Shown: piece after piece, positions 44,326-53,290 of the stretch
How the letters are laid out: each line of letters opens with the position of its first letter
How positions within the stretch are numbered: position 1 is the first letter of the stretch
Source of the DNA: Anaerolineae bacterium
GTDB taxonomy: Bacteria > Chloroflexota > Anaerolineae > UBA4142 > SHND01
Assembly (NCBI GenBank): GCA_020851635.1
Contig: JADZCJ010000044.1
Location: 62,001-126,000 of the forward strand
Direction: 5' to 3'
DNA: 64,000 nt
Position numbers and translations under genes: made by a program
Notes under the pieces: model-generated
The model's database searches: none
Told to the model about the DNA's origin: nothing
Seen by the model: the letters and a program-made list of their open reading frames with translations, nothing else

Positions 44326-45693
44326 ATGTTCACTGACCCCCTCTATTCCATCTCGCCGCTCGATGGGCGCTATGCGCGCGCGGTTGACCCGTTGCGCGAA
44401 TACGTGACCGAATTTGCGCTCTTTCGCGACCGCGTCGGGGTCGAAATTGCCTACCTGCGGGCGCTCTCGCAAAACACTCTGCTCGTCCGTTCATTCACCG
44501 CGCACGAAGACCAATTTCTGCTCGCCATCCTCGACCAATTTGCAACGAACGACGCCAAACGCGTGCAGGAAATCGAAATGGAGACGCGGCACGACGTCAA
44601 AGCGGTCGAATATTTTCTCCGTGAGAAACTGCAGGGCACGTCTCTGGAAGATGTCATTCCCTTTATACATTTCGGGCTGACCAGCGAGGACATCAACCAG
44701 ACCGCCATCGCCTATTCCCTCCTCGAAGCGCGCGACGAGGCGCTGCTTTCCCGCCTGGACGAATTGAGCGCGCACATCAGCCGGTTTGCGCGCGCGCACG
44801 CGGGCTTGCCCATCCTTGCCAAAACACACGGCCAGCCCGCCGTTCCCACAACGCTCGGTAAAGAGTTTGCCAATTTCCATGTTCGACTGCAGACGCAGCG
44901 CGACCGTCTCGCGCGACACAAATTCAGCGCCAAGCTGACGGGCGCTGTCGGCAATTTCAACGCACTCGCCGCCGCCGTGCCCGAGGTGGACTGGATTCAA
45001 TTCAGCGCCCGGTTTCTCGAATCGCTCGGATTGACGCCCTCGCTCTACAACACACAGCTGATGCCGTATGACAATTGGATCGAGTTTTTTGACATCCTGC
45101 GCCTCACCAATTCCATCTTGCTCGATTTTTCTCAGGATATGTGGCGCTATATCAGCGATGACGTGCTAAAACAAAAAACCAAACCGGGTGAGGTCGGCTC
45201 GTCCACCATGCCGCAAAAGGTCAATCCGATTGATTTTGAGAATGCCGAAGGCAACCTCGGCATCGCAAATGCCCTGCTCGAATTTTATGCCCGCAAACTG
45301 CCTATTTCGCGGCTCCAGCGTGACCTGTCCGATTCCACCGTCCGCCGCACCTTTGGCGTCGCGCTCGGACACACGTTCGTCGCGTGGCTCAACCTGCTGC
45401 GCGGGCTGGAAAAGGTTGAACCGAATCTCGCACAGATCGAAAAGGAACTCGAAGCGCACTGGGAAATCGTTTCCGAAGGCGCTCAAACCATCTTGCGCGC
45501 CGCGGGCATCCCTGACGCCTACGAGCAGCTCAAACTCTTGACGCGCGGCAAGACGCTCACGCGCGAGGCGTATATACAATGGGTGCGCGGGCTGAACGGC
45601 AATCCGCAGCTCGAGGCCAAATTACTCGCGCTCTCACCCACCACATATTTCGGTCTCGCCCGCGAGCTGACAGCCCGGGCGCTGGGCGATTAA
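44326..45693 (+). CDS. purB: Adenylosuccinate lyase
   Basis: 455 residues of the E. coli-type PurB. The SSTMPQKVNPIDFENAEGNLG signature loop (about 289-309) and the N-terminal SPLDGRYA are intact. It cleaves SAICAR and adenylosuccinate to fumarate plus AICAR or AMP. The next gene is purA, which makes adenylosuccinate, so the two final AMP steps are adjacent (94-base gap). It appears to be transcribed from a -10 box 12 bases upstream. Confidence 0.95.
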   Translation: MFTDPLYSISPLDGRYARAVDPLREYVTEFALFRDRVGVEIAYLRALSQNTLLVRSFTAHEDQFLLAILDQFATNDAKRVQEIEMETRHDVKAVEYFLREKLQGTSLEDVIPFIHFGLTSEDINQTAIAYSLLEARDEALLSRLDELSAHISRFARAHAGLPILAKTHGQPAVPTTLGKEFANFHVRLQTQRDRLARHKFSAKLTGAVGNFNALAAAVPEVDWIQFSARFLESLGLTPSLYNTQLMPYDNWIEFFDILRLTNSILLDFSQDMWRYISDDVLKQKTKPGEVGSSTMPQKVNPIDFENAEGNLGIANALLEFYARKLPISRLQRDLSDSTVRRTFGVALGHTFVAWLNLLRGLEKVEPNLAQIEKELEAHWEIVSEGAQTILRAAGIPDAYEQLKLLTRGKTLTREAYIQWVRGLNGNPQLEAKLLALSPTTYFGLARELTARALGD

Positions 45694-45787
45694 AAGCGGT
45701 CTTGGACCATCACATCTGTTTTCTGCAAAGGAGCGCCATCTCGCGTTCGTCGCACTCGTCCGACCCACGCGAAATGTCACACGCATT

Positions 45788-47050
45788 ATGCCCGTTACCG
45801 TAATCGTAGGTTCGCAATGGGGCGACGAAGGCAAAGGCAAGGCCATAGATTATTTTGCGCGCGACGCCGATTTTGTCGCGCGTTATAACGGCGGCAACAA
45901 CGCCGGGCACACTGTCATTAACGAACTGGGCACATTCAAAATCCATCTCGTCCCTTCGGGAATTTTTTATCCCCATACAACCTGTCTCATGGGCAACGGC
46001 ATGGTGATTGACCCGCAAGTGCTGCTGGGCGAAATGAGGGAAATTCGGGACGCGGGCGTCAATTTTGAAAAACGTCTCTTGATTGCACAGCGCGCCCACC
46101 TGATCATGCCCTATCACAAAATGCTCGACGGACTGTATGAAGAGGCAAAAGGCGCGGGCGCGACCGGAACGACGCGACGCGGCATTGGACCCGCATTTGC
46201 CGACAAGATTTCCTACAACGGTCTGCGCTGGGCGGATTTTGTCGGCGGCACGTTTGATGAACGGCTTTGGGTCCAGCTCGGTCTCAAAAACAAAATCATC
46301 ACCGCGCTCGGCGGCGCGGCGCTCGACTATGAGGAGGTGCGCAAGACATATTGGGATTATTACGCGCAGCTCAAGCCCTACATCACCGAGTTGGCGCCAA
46401 TCGTGCACAAGGGGCTTGAACAAAACAAAAAGTTCCTGCTCGAGCAGGCGATGGGTTCCCTGCTCGACACGGATTGGGGTGTCTATCCTTTTGTCACCGC
46501 CTCCAGCACGCTCGCTTCTGCCGCCACTACAGGGCTTGGTATTCCGCCGCGCAAAATCACGCGCATCATCGGCGTGACCAAAGCATACAGCACGCGCGTG
46601 GGCGGCGGTCCCATGCCGACCGAACTGCCCGACGGTCATCCCGCCCGCGCACAGTTCGGCGAAACGGCGGCGACGACGGGGCGCAGGCGGCGCGCGGGTT
46701 GGCTCGATCTCGCTCCCGTCCAGTTTACGGCGCGCCTCAACGGCATGGATGCTTTGTTTGTGACCAAACTCGACACCCTCAGTGGGCTTGACGAACTCAA
46801 AATCTGTGTCGCATATAAACTCGACGGCAAGACCGTCCCATTCTCTGTGCTGGAAAGCACAGGCATGGGGCGCGCAGCGCCCGTCTATCGCTCGTTTCGC
46901 GGCTGGACCCAAAACCTTACGGAGATTAGGAAATTCCAAGACCTGCCCAAGCCCGCCATCAAATATATCGAGGCCATTGAAAACGTGGTTGGCGTCCCTG
47001 TGCGCTATATCGGAGTGGGCCCCGAACGGCATCAGGTCATCAAAAAATAA
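45788..47050 (+). CDS. purA: Adenylosuccinate synthetase
   Basis: 420 residues. It joins IMP and aspartate with GTP. The P-loop GSQWGDEGKGK (8-18), NGGNNAGHT (34-42) and TTRRGIGPA (128-136) are canonical. One conserved IMP-binding segment differs: the usual EGAQG-LLDxDHGTYP reads EQAMG-LLDTDWGVYP (219-233), so the IMP-contacting Gln is Met222. Otherwise all motifs are present, including GVTKAYSTRVGGGPMPTEL. It follows purB in a two-gene unit and ends at a terminator. Confidence 0.95.
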   Translation: MPVTVIVGSQWGDEGKGKAIDYFARDADFVARYNGGNNAGHTVINELGTFKIHLVPSGIFYPHTTCLMGNGMVIDPQVLLGEMREIRDAGVNFEKRLLIAQRAHLIMPYHKMLDGLYEEAKGAGATGTTRRGIGPAFADKISYNGLRWADFVGGTFDERLWVQLGLKNKIITALGGAALDYEEVRKTYWDYYAQLKPYITELAPIVHKGLEQNKKFLLEQAMGSLLDTDWGVYPFVTASSTLASAATTGLGIPPRKITRIIGVTKAYSTRVGGGPMPTELPDGHPARAQFGETAATTGRRRRAGWLDLAPVQFTARLNGMDALFVTKLDTLSGLDELKICVAYKLDGKTVPFSVLESTGMGRAAPVYRSFRGWTQNLTEIRKFQDLPKPAIKYIEAIENVVGVPVRYIGVGPERHQVIKK

Positions 47051-47053
47051 AAA

Positions 47054-47082
47054 AGCGGCGCAGTCCGAGTGACTGCGCCGCT
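47054..47082. terminator. Bidirectional terminator
   Basis: AGCGGCGCAGTC (47054-47065) and GACTGCGCCGCT (47071-47082) with flanking A and T tracts, between convergent purA and the RRM gene. Confidence 0.85.
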
Positions 47083-47103
47083 CTTTATATTTCTATTTCG
47101 GAA

Positions 47104-47502
47104 TCAGTAGCGATTGCTCCCGCCGCGACTGCCGCGACCACCGCGACCACCGCGACCACCGCGACCACCACCGCCGCCGCCATAGCCGCCACCGCCGCCG
47201 TAGCCGCCGCCGCCGCCATAGCCGCCGCCGCGACCACCGCCGCCGCGATCTTCACGCGGACGAGCGACATTGACCGTCAGACGACGTCCCTGATATTCTT
47301 GATCGTGAAACATCTCGATCGCTTTTTGCGCGTCCTGGTCCGTGACAAATTCGACAAAGCCGAATCCCTTGGAGCGCCGCGTATCGCGGTCCACGATCAG
47401 CATGACGTCCTGGATTTCCCCCGCCTGACTAAACAGGTCGCGCAGGTCTTGTTCCGTCATACTATACGACAAATTCCCTACATAGAGCTTTTTCTCTGAC
47501 AC
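47104..47502 (-). CDS. Glycine-rich RRM RNA-binding protein
   Basis: 132 residues: one RRM (RNP2 LYVGNLSY, RNP1 KGFGFVEF) to ~85, then a Gly-rich tail of GGYGGGG and RGGRGG blocks ending in SNRY. It resembles the cold-induced RNA-binding proteins of cyanobacteria and Chloroflexota. I chose the GTG start at 47502 because AGGAGG lies 9 bases upstream; a longer frame adds 23 non-family residues. A promoter lies at 47699-47727, giving a ~190-base leader as in cold-shock-type genes. Confidence 0.88.
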   Translation of the reverse strand: MSEKKLYVGNLSYSMTEQDLRDLFSQAGEIQDVMLIVDRDTRRSKGFGFVEFVTDQDAQKAIEMFHDQEYQGRRLTVNVARPREDRGGGGRGGGYGGGGGYGGGGGYGGGGGGRGGRGGRGGRGSRGGSNRY

Positions 47503-47698
47503 GTACTCTATCCTCCTAACGGAACCCTCTGTGCGCGAAATGCTGCGCTGGCATACCAACCGCTTGCCCAAACTCCTGCTTTATCCTGGTCTGCCTGTGC
47601 TGCTGCGACCTGAGGCGCCGTAATGTGATTGGCGCAGGACACGGAAACCGACACCTTACGTATCGTGCATTCCCATGTCAACTGAACTTGACCCAAGT

Positions 47699-47727
47699 AC
47701 TTTACTTGAAAGGAATCGCCATGTCAA
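47699..47727 (-). promoter_or_regulatory. Promoter of the RRM gene
   Basis: On the minus strand TTGACA (47727-47722), a 17-base spacer and TAAAGT (47704-47699). A small palindrome CAAGTACTTTACTTG overlaps the -10. Confidence 0.55.
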
Positions 47728-47789
47728 GCACTTTTCTCCGAGTGCCGCCGGATACTCCGAGACCACTCCGGGCCCACTTCGGGACCGCA

Positions 47790-47834
47790 CTGGGACCGCC
47801 AATCTCCCGATTGGCACCGATTGGCGCCGATTAG
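47790..47834. repeat. Palindromic CCAATCTCCCGATTGG element, single copy
   Basis: One copy of CTGGGACCG followed by the hairpin CCAATCTCCCGATTGG, then diverged half-copies (GATTGG). Same family as the tandem blocks at 53.1 and 54.1 kb. Confidence 0.75.
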
Positions 47835-47855
47835 CGCTCTTTCGCCGCTATTTCG

Positions 47856-48011
47856 TCACCCACCCTTCAAAAACACAACCAAATTGAACACCCCAAACAC
47901 AATCCCAAACCCAATCGCCAGCCCCGCTCCCAAATACAAATTCTCGCCGATCACAGCAATCGCCAGCAGCGTCCCCACCAGCCAGATCACCACACCCCAT
48001 CCTCGCCGCAT
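47856..48011 (-). CDS. 51-residue membrane protein
   Basis: Open frame from ATG 48011 to a TGA at 47856. GAGGAG lies 8 bases before the ATG. The product (MRRGWGVVIWLVGTLLAIAV, then a short polar turn and a second helix ending NLVVFLKGG) has two closely spaced membrane helices with a GEN turn, resembling small AtpI-like helix pairs, but the family is not certain. It is followed by the palindromic repeat and lies downstream of the O-antigen-ligase-like gene. Confidence 0.6.
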   Translation of the reverse strand: MRRGWGVVIWLVGTLLAIAVIGENLYLGAGLAIGFGIVFGVFNLVVFLKGG

Positions 48012-48094
48012 CTTGGTCTCCTCGCACATCTCTGCGCCCGTCTATCCCCCGTCTCTATGCTCCAGTCCCCGGTCCGAGACGCCATCCCACCACC

Positions 48095-48150
48095 CGCTTT
48101 TCACGTCAAACTTTTAGCTTGTCGCTTGCCGCTTTTCACTTTTCACCTGC
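48095..48150. repeat. Heptamer repeat at the 3' end of the ligase gene
   Basis: Eight units (CGCTTTT, CACGTCA, AACTTTT, AGCTTGT, CGCTTGC, CGCTTTT, CACTTTT, CACCTGC). The last five encode the C-terminal VKSEKRQATS of the membrane protein. Confidence 0.75.
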
Positions 48151-49505
48151 ACGCCCCCCGCGCGCAGCATGCCGAGATAAACCCAGTTAAATCCCAACCA
48201 AAACACGGTGGTCGCCTGATACGTCACAAACAACGCGACATAAGCGATTGCGAGCGCCAACAACATCGCGCGCAGCATCCCCGTTGCGATTTTCAGCGCG
48301 CGCCACGTTTCGTATGCGAGCCAACCCAGCCAGCCCAACAGCAGCCCCAGACCCACAATCCCCGTGTCATGCAGAGTCATCAACAAGAAATTGCTGATCC
48401 AATCACGCGTGCCCGAAGGTGAGGTGTGATTTTGAGCAAACACGTTTACGCCGTTGCCAAGCAGTGGGTTCAGCAAAAAATCATTCCACGCCCGCACATA
48501 TGCATCCAGACGAAACAAGATCGAGCGGCTTGTCAGCACCCGCGCAAACGACAATTCGGCGATCCCACCGCTTGCGCCCGCCAGCGCGCTATTTGCCACC
48601 AATGCCGCGACGACCAACGCCAATGCCGCGCCGCCAACCGCAAACGCCCACCTTCGGCGGGGGCTAAACAACACCACCAAAAACAGCCCACACCCCAACC
48701 CGATCCACGCAACGCGCGTCAGACTCAACGCGACGGCGATCAGGGTTACGACGGTCCCGGCAAGCAGCCATCCGCGCCCCCGGAAACGCCATTTTCCAAA
48801 TGGCGCATCTGCCAATGCCGTATCCGGCGCATTCACCAGCAGCGTCACCTGCAGCAGCGTCGCCGCCATCGCATACATGCCGAGCGTGTTGGAATCAAAG
48901 AGCGTGCCGAACGGTGAATGTGTTGTGAAATTGTCCAGCGCGTAAATCTGAACGCCCAGATTCACGCCCAGCGGATACACTGCCCATGCCACAATTCCAA
49001 ACAGCGCCGCCGCTGTTCCGACCGCGATGAGCGCCCACACCCCGCGCGCAAATGCGTTCGCCCCAAGCGCGATCGCGCGCACCAGCCAATACATCGCCAC
49101 GCCAAACGCCATCAACGCAAAGAATTTCAGACTCTCGCGCAGCAAAGGCGCGTTCAACCACGAAGCAAACAATGCCAAGCCCAGATACGCGACCAACAGT
49201 AAATCCGCCCGCGAGAACCCGAGACGATTCGGCGCGGGACGCGTTCCAAGCAGCCAGGCGAGCGCCACCCCAAAAAACACAAAATGCTCGACTCGCATGC
49301 CCGCGCCCGCCACATCAAACCGGTAACGGTCGAGGGCGCTTGCCACAATCAACAACGGCAGGGCAAACTGCGCCTGGACCCAAGTGACGGCAAACACCCC
49401 CGCCGTAATCACGGCGGGCGCAATCCACGGCAGGTTCACCGCCTGCTCCGTCTGGAGCAAGGGCGCGCGCGCGACGAACTCCGACCACGCTTCGGGAACC
49501 TTCAT
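48114..49505 (-). CDS. O-antigen-ligase-like (Wzy/WaaL) membrane protein
   Basis: 463 residues with about twelve membrane helices. The Wzy_C-type loop is present: RLDAYVRAWNDFLLNPLLGNGVNVF, then SNFLLMTLHDTGIVGLGLLLG. Such proteins polymerise or ligate polysaccharide repeat units on the outer face of the membrane. The ATG overlaps a 19-residue frame (ATGA) and has no ribosome-binding site. The C-terminal ~10 residues are heptamer-encoded. Confidence 0.8.
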   Translation of the reverse strand: MKVPEAWSEFVARAPLLQTEQAVNLPWIAPAVITAGVFAVTWVQAQFALPLLIVASALDRYRFDVAGAGMRVEHFVFFGVALAWLLGTRPAPNRLGFSRADLLLVAYLGLALFASWLNAPLLRESLKFFALMAFGVAMYWLVRAIALGANAFARGVWALIAVGTAAALFGIVAWAVYPLGVNLGVQIYALDNFTTHSPFGTLFDSNTLGMYAMAATLLQVTLLVNAPDTALADAPFGKWRFRGRGWLLAGTVVTLIAVALSLTRVAWIGLGCGLFLVVLFSPRRRWAFAVGGAALALVVAALVANSALAGASGGIAELSFARVLTSRSILFRLDAYVRAWNDFLLNPLLGNGVNVFAQNHTSPSGTRDWISNFLLMTLHDTGIVGLGLLLGWLGWLAYETWRALKIATGMLRAMLLALAIAYVALFVTYQATTVFWLGFNWVYLGMLRAGGVQVKSEKRQATS

Positions 49506-49561
49506 GCGCGCGGCGGGGTCACGATCGGACCCGGGAGCTTGGGGAACAAAACATCTGCCAT
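49502..49561 (-). CDS. 19-residue frame overlapping the ligase start
   Basis: ATG to TGA encodes MADVLFPKLPGPIVTPPRA, with the stop overlapping the ligase ATG. The ending VTPPRA and 26 bases of DNA (two mismatches) match the 3' end of the sugar-transferase gene at 51701-51726. It may be a coupling leader peptide or just the scar of a duplicated gene end. Confidence 0.35.
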   Translation of the reverse strand: MADVLFPKLPGPIVTPPRA

Positions 49562-49618
49562 ATCATGCAACAATTCGGGCTTTCGCCAGCGAGGGCGCGC
49601 CGCTGAACGAAAAACGAC

Positions 49619-51691
49619 TCAAGGATTCGCGACCCGATAGAGACCGAGATGCCGCCAGTACGCATCGCCCCGTCCCGCGTTGCTCAAAAGCACAGTCGCC
49701 GTGGGCGCGGCAACCGCAGCAGGTGGGGCGCGAAAAACGAACGCGCTGGAATGCCATCCCGTTTGATTTGGACAAACATACCCCGCGCCGTTCGGGAATA
49801 CAATCAGTGTTCCGTCGGGTTGGCGAAACAGGATATAAATGCGCTGCGCGCCGTCGGTCAAGCCGTTGCGACATTCGAACCTAAACACATACGTCTGTTC
49901 GGACTGCAGGACGATCTCTTGCTGCGCGACGACGTTATCCGTACCCTCCTCTCGAATCAATTGCAGCGCCGGCTCACCATCCATCACAACCACTTGCCCG
50001 CGCACGGCGCCAAATGCCCAGCGGCGCGGTAAACCGCTTTTCCGCAAAGCCCATTCGGGATTAGAGACGAGATTCTCACCCTCTTGCGCCTCGCTCAAGA
50101 GCGCGTCAGCAAACTCAAAACGCTCTGCGTCAAACTCGCGATATAGCTCGATCAAACGTTTGGTGTTTGCCGCAACGGTTTCTTGCGGCGACAGCGGACG
50201 CGGTGACACCAGCGCCAGGTTTCTAAATTCATACAAATCCACCTGTCCCCCGCCGGCGCTACGCAAACGTTCCAGCATCTCTGGCGTTCGCGCATACACA
50301 ATCCCCCACGCGCGCCCCACAGAATTCTTTGCGCCTGCCGCCCAGCTGCCATCCAGCTCTTGCGGCTCCGCCACGCGCGGCGCATTTGCGCCGGATGGCA
50401 GATAGAATTCAAATGCCAATTTGTGATAGATTGACGTGTCGCCAAAAGCGATCACCGCCTCGGATGGGCGCGCATGTGTCCGTAAAAACTGTGCCGCCCC
50501 GCGCCAATCGTCAAAACGCCAGCTCTCGTATTGGTCGCTATAAAACTGGTCCAATGCCGGAAGCAGCACAAGAATGCCCAAAACAGCGCCCGCAGCCGGT
50601 GCAACGCGCGGCACGAGCGCGGGCGACCACTGCCGCACAAGCTCTGTCAAGCGTTCCGTAAGCGCAAGCCAGCCCGCGCTGACGAGCCAAAAGACCAGCA
50701 CGAGCAGCACAACCCAGTAACGCATCGAACTGAAACCGGTCTGTCGTATCAAAACAAAGCTCAGGACGACGACGGTCCAGCAGCCCACCAGCGCCAGCGT
50801 CATCGGCTTGTTTTTCCACAGCCATCGGGCGCCGACCACCTCTACCCCCAACAGCAGGAGCGCCGGGAGCAGACTATCAACGGCGTCAAGGACAATCCAT
50901 GACTGAACATCCACCCAATACGCTGTCGAGAGAGGCACGAGAGTCTTGAGCGCGCGCGCATTTCGGAGAAAGGTAAACGAATCGAGCGCATACGGCAGCC
51001 AGAGCGCCATCAGCACGCCCGCCACTCCACCGGCGCAGAGAATGCGCGCAGCCGTGGGCGCAGCATCTTGCCGCCCGCGCCTCCAAGCCCACCCCAAATA
51101 GAGCGCGGCAAAGAGGAATTGGCTCCCGATGACAAACAAGCCGAGATAATGACCGTAGAAATTCAGCGCGGCGGCAAAACCGTAAAGGACCGCCACACCC
51201 CATGAGCGTCGCGTGAGACAGAGGAATAAAAGCCAGGCGGAGAGGTTCGCCGAGAGCAGCAACCACGCGTACATGCGCGCTTCCTGGCTGTATGCGATTG
51301 CCGTCGGCGCAAACGTCCACAGCAGCGCGTTGAACCATGCCCCGCGCGCGCCCAACCATTCGCGCGCCGCAAGCCACGCCGCGAGAATGGCAAGGGTTCC
51401 CGCCAATACTTCGGGCAGGCGCAGCATCGCCTCCGGAATGGGCAGCGGCGGACGCCCGGCGAGCGTATAGACCAGATTCGTCGCAACCTTGAAAAGCGGC
51501 GCGCTCAGATTGTGCCGATGACATTCCACCACACTGCCCAAATCATACTGCAAGCACTGCGCCGTTGCGATTTCGTCAATCCACAAGCCATACCGCTCCA
51601 ACTGCCATACGCGCAGCGCCAACCCGATGAGCAGTAACGCCGCCAGTCCCAAAAGCGTCGAATGTGCGCGCACGTTTTTTTCTAGTGCCAT
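49619..51691 (-). CDS. GT-C (GT39-like) membrane glycosyltransferase with C-terminal binding domain
   Basis: 690 residues. The first ~470 have about eleven membrane helices with the GT-C catalytic WIDEIATAQ (near 37-45) after helix 1 and PEAMLRLPEVLAG. From ~520 a soluble extracytoplasmic domain reads as a jelly-roll (NLVSNPEWALRKSGLPRRWAFG...RFECRNGLTDG...FRAPPAAVAAP), like carbohydrate-binding modules. It transfers sugar from a polyprenyl-phosphate donor. It begins 10 bases after the sugar-transferase stop. Confidence 0.8.
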   Translation of the reverse strand: MALEKNVRAHSTLLGLAALLLIGLALRVWQLERYGLWIDEIATAQCLQYDLGSVVECHRHNLSAPLFKVATNLVYTLAGRPPLPIPEAMLRLPEVLAGTLAILAAWLAAREWLGARGAWFNALLWTFAPTAIAYSQEARMYAWLLLSANLSAWLLFLCLTRRSWGVAVLYGFAAALNFYGHYLGLFVIGSQFLFAALYLGWAWRRGRQDAAPTAARILCAGGVAGVLMALWLPYALDSFTFLRNARALKTLVPLSTAYWVDVQSWIVLDAVDSLLPALLLLGVEVVGARWLWKNKPMTLALVGCWTVVVLSFVLIRQTGFSSMRYWVVLLVLVFWLVSAGWLALTERLTELVRQWSPALVPRVAPAAGAVLGILVLLPALDQFYSDQYESWRFDDWRGAAQFLRTHARPSEAVIAFGDTSIYHKLAFEFYLPSGANAPRVAEPQELDGSWAAGAKNSVGRAWGIVYARTPEMLERLRSAGGGQVDLYEFRNLALVSPRPLSPQETVAANTKRLIELYREFDAERFEFADALLSEAQEGENLVSNPEWALRKSGLPRRWAFGAVRGQVVVMDGEPALQLIREEGTDNVVAQQEIVLQSEQTYVFRFECRNGLTDGAQRIYILFRQPDGTLIVFPNGAGYVCPNQTGWHSSAFVFRAPPAAVAAPTATVLLSNAGRGDAYWRHLGLYRVANP

Positions 51692-51701
51692 CCGGAAACG
51701 T

Positions 51702-53111
51702 TCAGGCGCGCGGCGGGGTCACGACCGCGCCCAGCGTCTTGACGAGGATCAAGACATCGAGGGTCAAGGACTGGTGTTTCAAGTAATACAAATCGTACTG
51801 CAGTTTGACCAGCGCATCATTCACCGACCGCCCATACGGAAAGCGCACCGCCGCCCAGCCCGTTACACCGGGCCGGACGACATGCCGCAGACGGTAAAAC
51901 GGGATTTCGCGCTCCAAGTCCTGCACAATTTCGGGACGTTCGGGACGGGGACCCACCAGCGACATTTCGCCGCGCAGCACATTCCAAAACTGCGGCACTT
52001 CATCCAGCTTGAAACGGCGCAAAAAACGTCCCACGCGCGTGACACGCGGGTCTTGCTCTTCTGCCCACAGCGCGACGCCGGGCGGCTCGGCGTCGGGTAT
52101 CATGGTGCGAAATTTGTAAAGCGTAAACACGCGTCCATTCTTGCCAACACGCACCTGCCTCAAGAGGACCGGTGCGCGCGCATCCAGATGGATCGCCAGC
52201 GCGATCAATGGCAGCAGTGGAAGGGCGACCAGCAGCGCGAGCGCCGCCAGCGCCAGGTCCGTTGCGCGTTTGAGCGCCCCATTCAGCCCCCGCGTCGCAT
52301 CCTGTTCCAGCGGCAAAAGCACACTCCAATTTCTGCCCACATGCTCCACGGGCACACGTCCGGTCAATTCTTCAAAGACCGTTGCCATATTGACGACTTG
52401 GATGCCCTGCTCGCGCCATCCGACCACCGCCGCCAACCAGTCGGCGCTCAGGTCTTCTTGTTCGCCCACAATCACTTCGTCCAGGTCCGCCATGTTCCGC
52501 GCCGTCAGATCGGGCACCCGCGCGGTCAAATCAAACACAGCGGTCACGCTATAGTAGCGGGCGGCGTGTTCACGAATCGCCTGCAGCAATGCCGCCGCGC
52601 TCGACCCCGCGCCCACCACTGCCACACGGCGCGCCAGTGGTCCCGTGCCCAGCGCCAGCGCAAACAGTCCGCGCCATACGGACAAGAGAAATGCGGCGGC
52701 GATGGCGAAAAAGACAATCAAATGACGAGGCAGCGTTTGCGGCGCGGCAACAAAATACACGACGAGATACACCGCCAGTGTGACAAGGACCACGCCGAGC
52801 GTTGCCCGCACCGCGCGCAGAGCCACGCCCGCCACCCGCAAATCATTCAAGTCCATCACCTCCGCGCACGCAAACCAGATGAACGAGAGAAACAAGAACC
52901 ATACGCTAAACGTGTCCCAACTCGCCACCGCCAGCCACCATGTCGAACGCTGCACACCCAACCAGAGCGCAATCACCGCCGCCGTGTTGACCAACAACAG
53001 ATCGCCGATGATCAACACCCAACGCACCTGCGAACGCTGGAGTGACCACCGCGCCGACCGCACGACCCGCGCCGTGCCAAGAGGTTCCGTCAAACGATCA
53101 GGCGACTGCAT
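51702..53111 (-). CDS. Polyprenyl-phosphate glycosyl-1-phosphate transferase (WcaJ-like)
   Basis: 469 residues. Five N-terminal membrane helices are followed by a CoA-binding-like domain (~160-280) and the catalytic bacterial sugar transferase domain: LYKFRTMIPDAEP, RFLRRFKLDEVPQFWNVLRGEMSLVGPRPERPE and RPGVTGWAAVRFPYG. It loads the first sugar onto undecaprenyl phosphate to start polysaccharide assembly. I chose the ATG at 53111 (MQSPDRLTE). An open frame upstream only translates the 37-base repeats. Confidence 0.92.
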   Translation of the reverse strand: MQSPDRLTEPLGTARVVRSARWSLQRSQVRWVLIIGDLLLVNTAAVIALWLGVQRSTWWLAVASWDTFSVWFLFLSFIWFACAEVMDLNDLRVAGVALRAVRATLGVVLVTLAVYLVVYFVAAPQTLPRHLIVFFAIAAAFLLSVWRGLFALALGTGPLARRVAVVGAGSSAAALLQAIREHAARYYSVTAVFDLTARVPDLTARNMADLDEVIVGEQEDLSADWLAAVVGWREQGIQVVNMATVFEELTGRVPVEHVGRNWSVLLPLEQDATRGLNGALKRATDLALAALALLVALPLLPLIALAIHLDARAPVLLRQVRVGKNGRVFTLYKFRTMIPDAEPPGVALWAEEQDPRVTRVGRFLRRFKLDEVPQFWNVLRGEMSLVGPRPERPEIVQDLEREIPFYRLRHVVRPGVTGWAAVRFPYGRSVNDALVKLQYDLYYLKHQSLTLDVLILVKTLGAVVTPPRA

Positions 53112-53125
53112 AATTTTCTGGTACC

Positions 53126-53273
53126 GCCTGGGACCGCCAATCTCCCGATTAGCATCCGGGCATCCTGGGCTCGCCAATCTCCCGATTGGCATCCGGGCAT
53201 CCTGGGCTCGCCAATCTCCCGATTGGCATCCGGGCATCCTGGGCTCGCCAATCTCCCGATTGGCGACAATCGG
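53126..53273. repeat. 37-base tandem repeat, four copies
   Basis: Units start at 53126, 53163, 53200 and 53237, exactly 37 bases apart. Each contains the hairpin CCAATCTCCCGATTGG (the first ends in TTAG). No unique spacers separate them. They fill the gap between the sugar-transferase and GT2 genes. Confidence 0.95.
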
Positions 53274-53290
53274 CGCCCATGCCCCCACAC

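Noticed and set aside
53126-53273. CRISPR array
   Set aside because: Repeat units are head to tail with no unique spacers, and no cas genes are nearby.
53112-53288. N-terminal extension of the sugar transferase
   Set aside because: The extra 59 codons translate the 37-base tandem repeats and give a repetitive peptide with no homology; the family start is at 53111.
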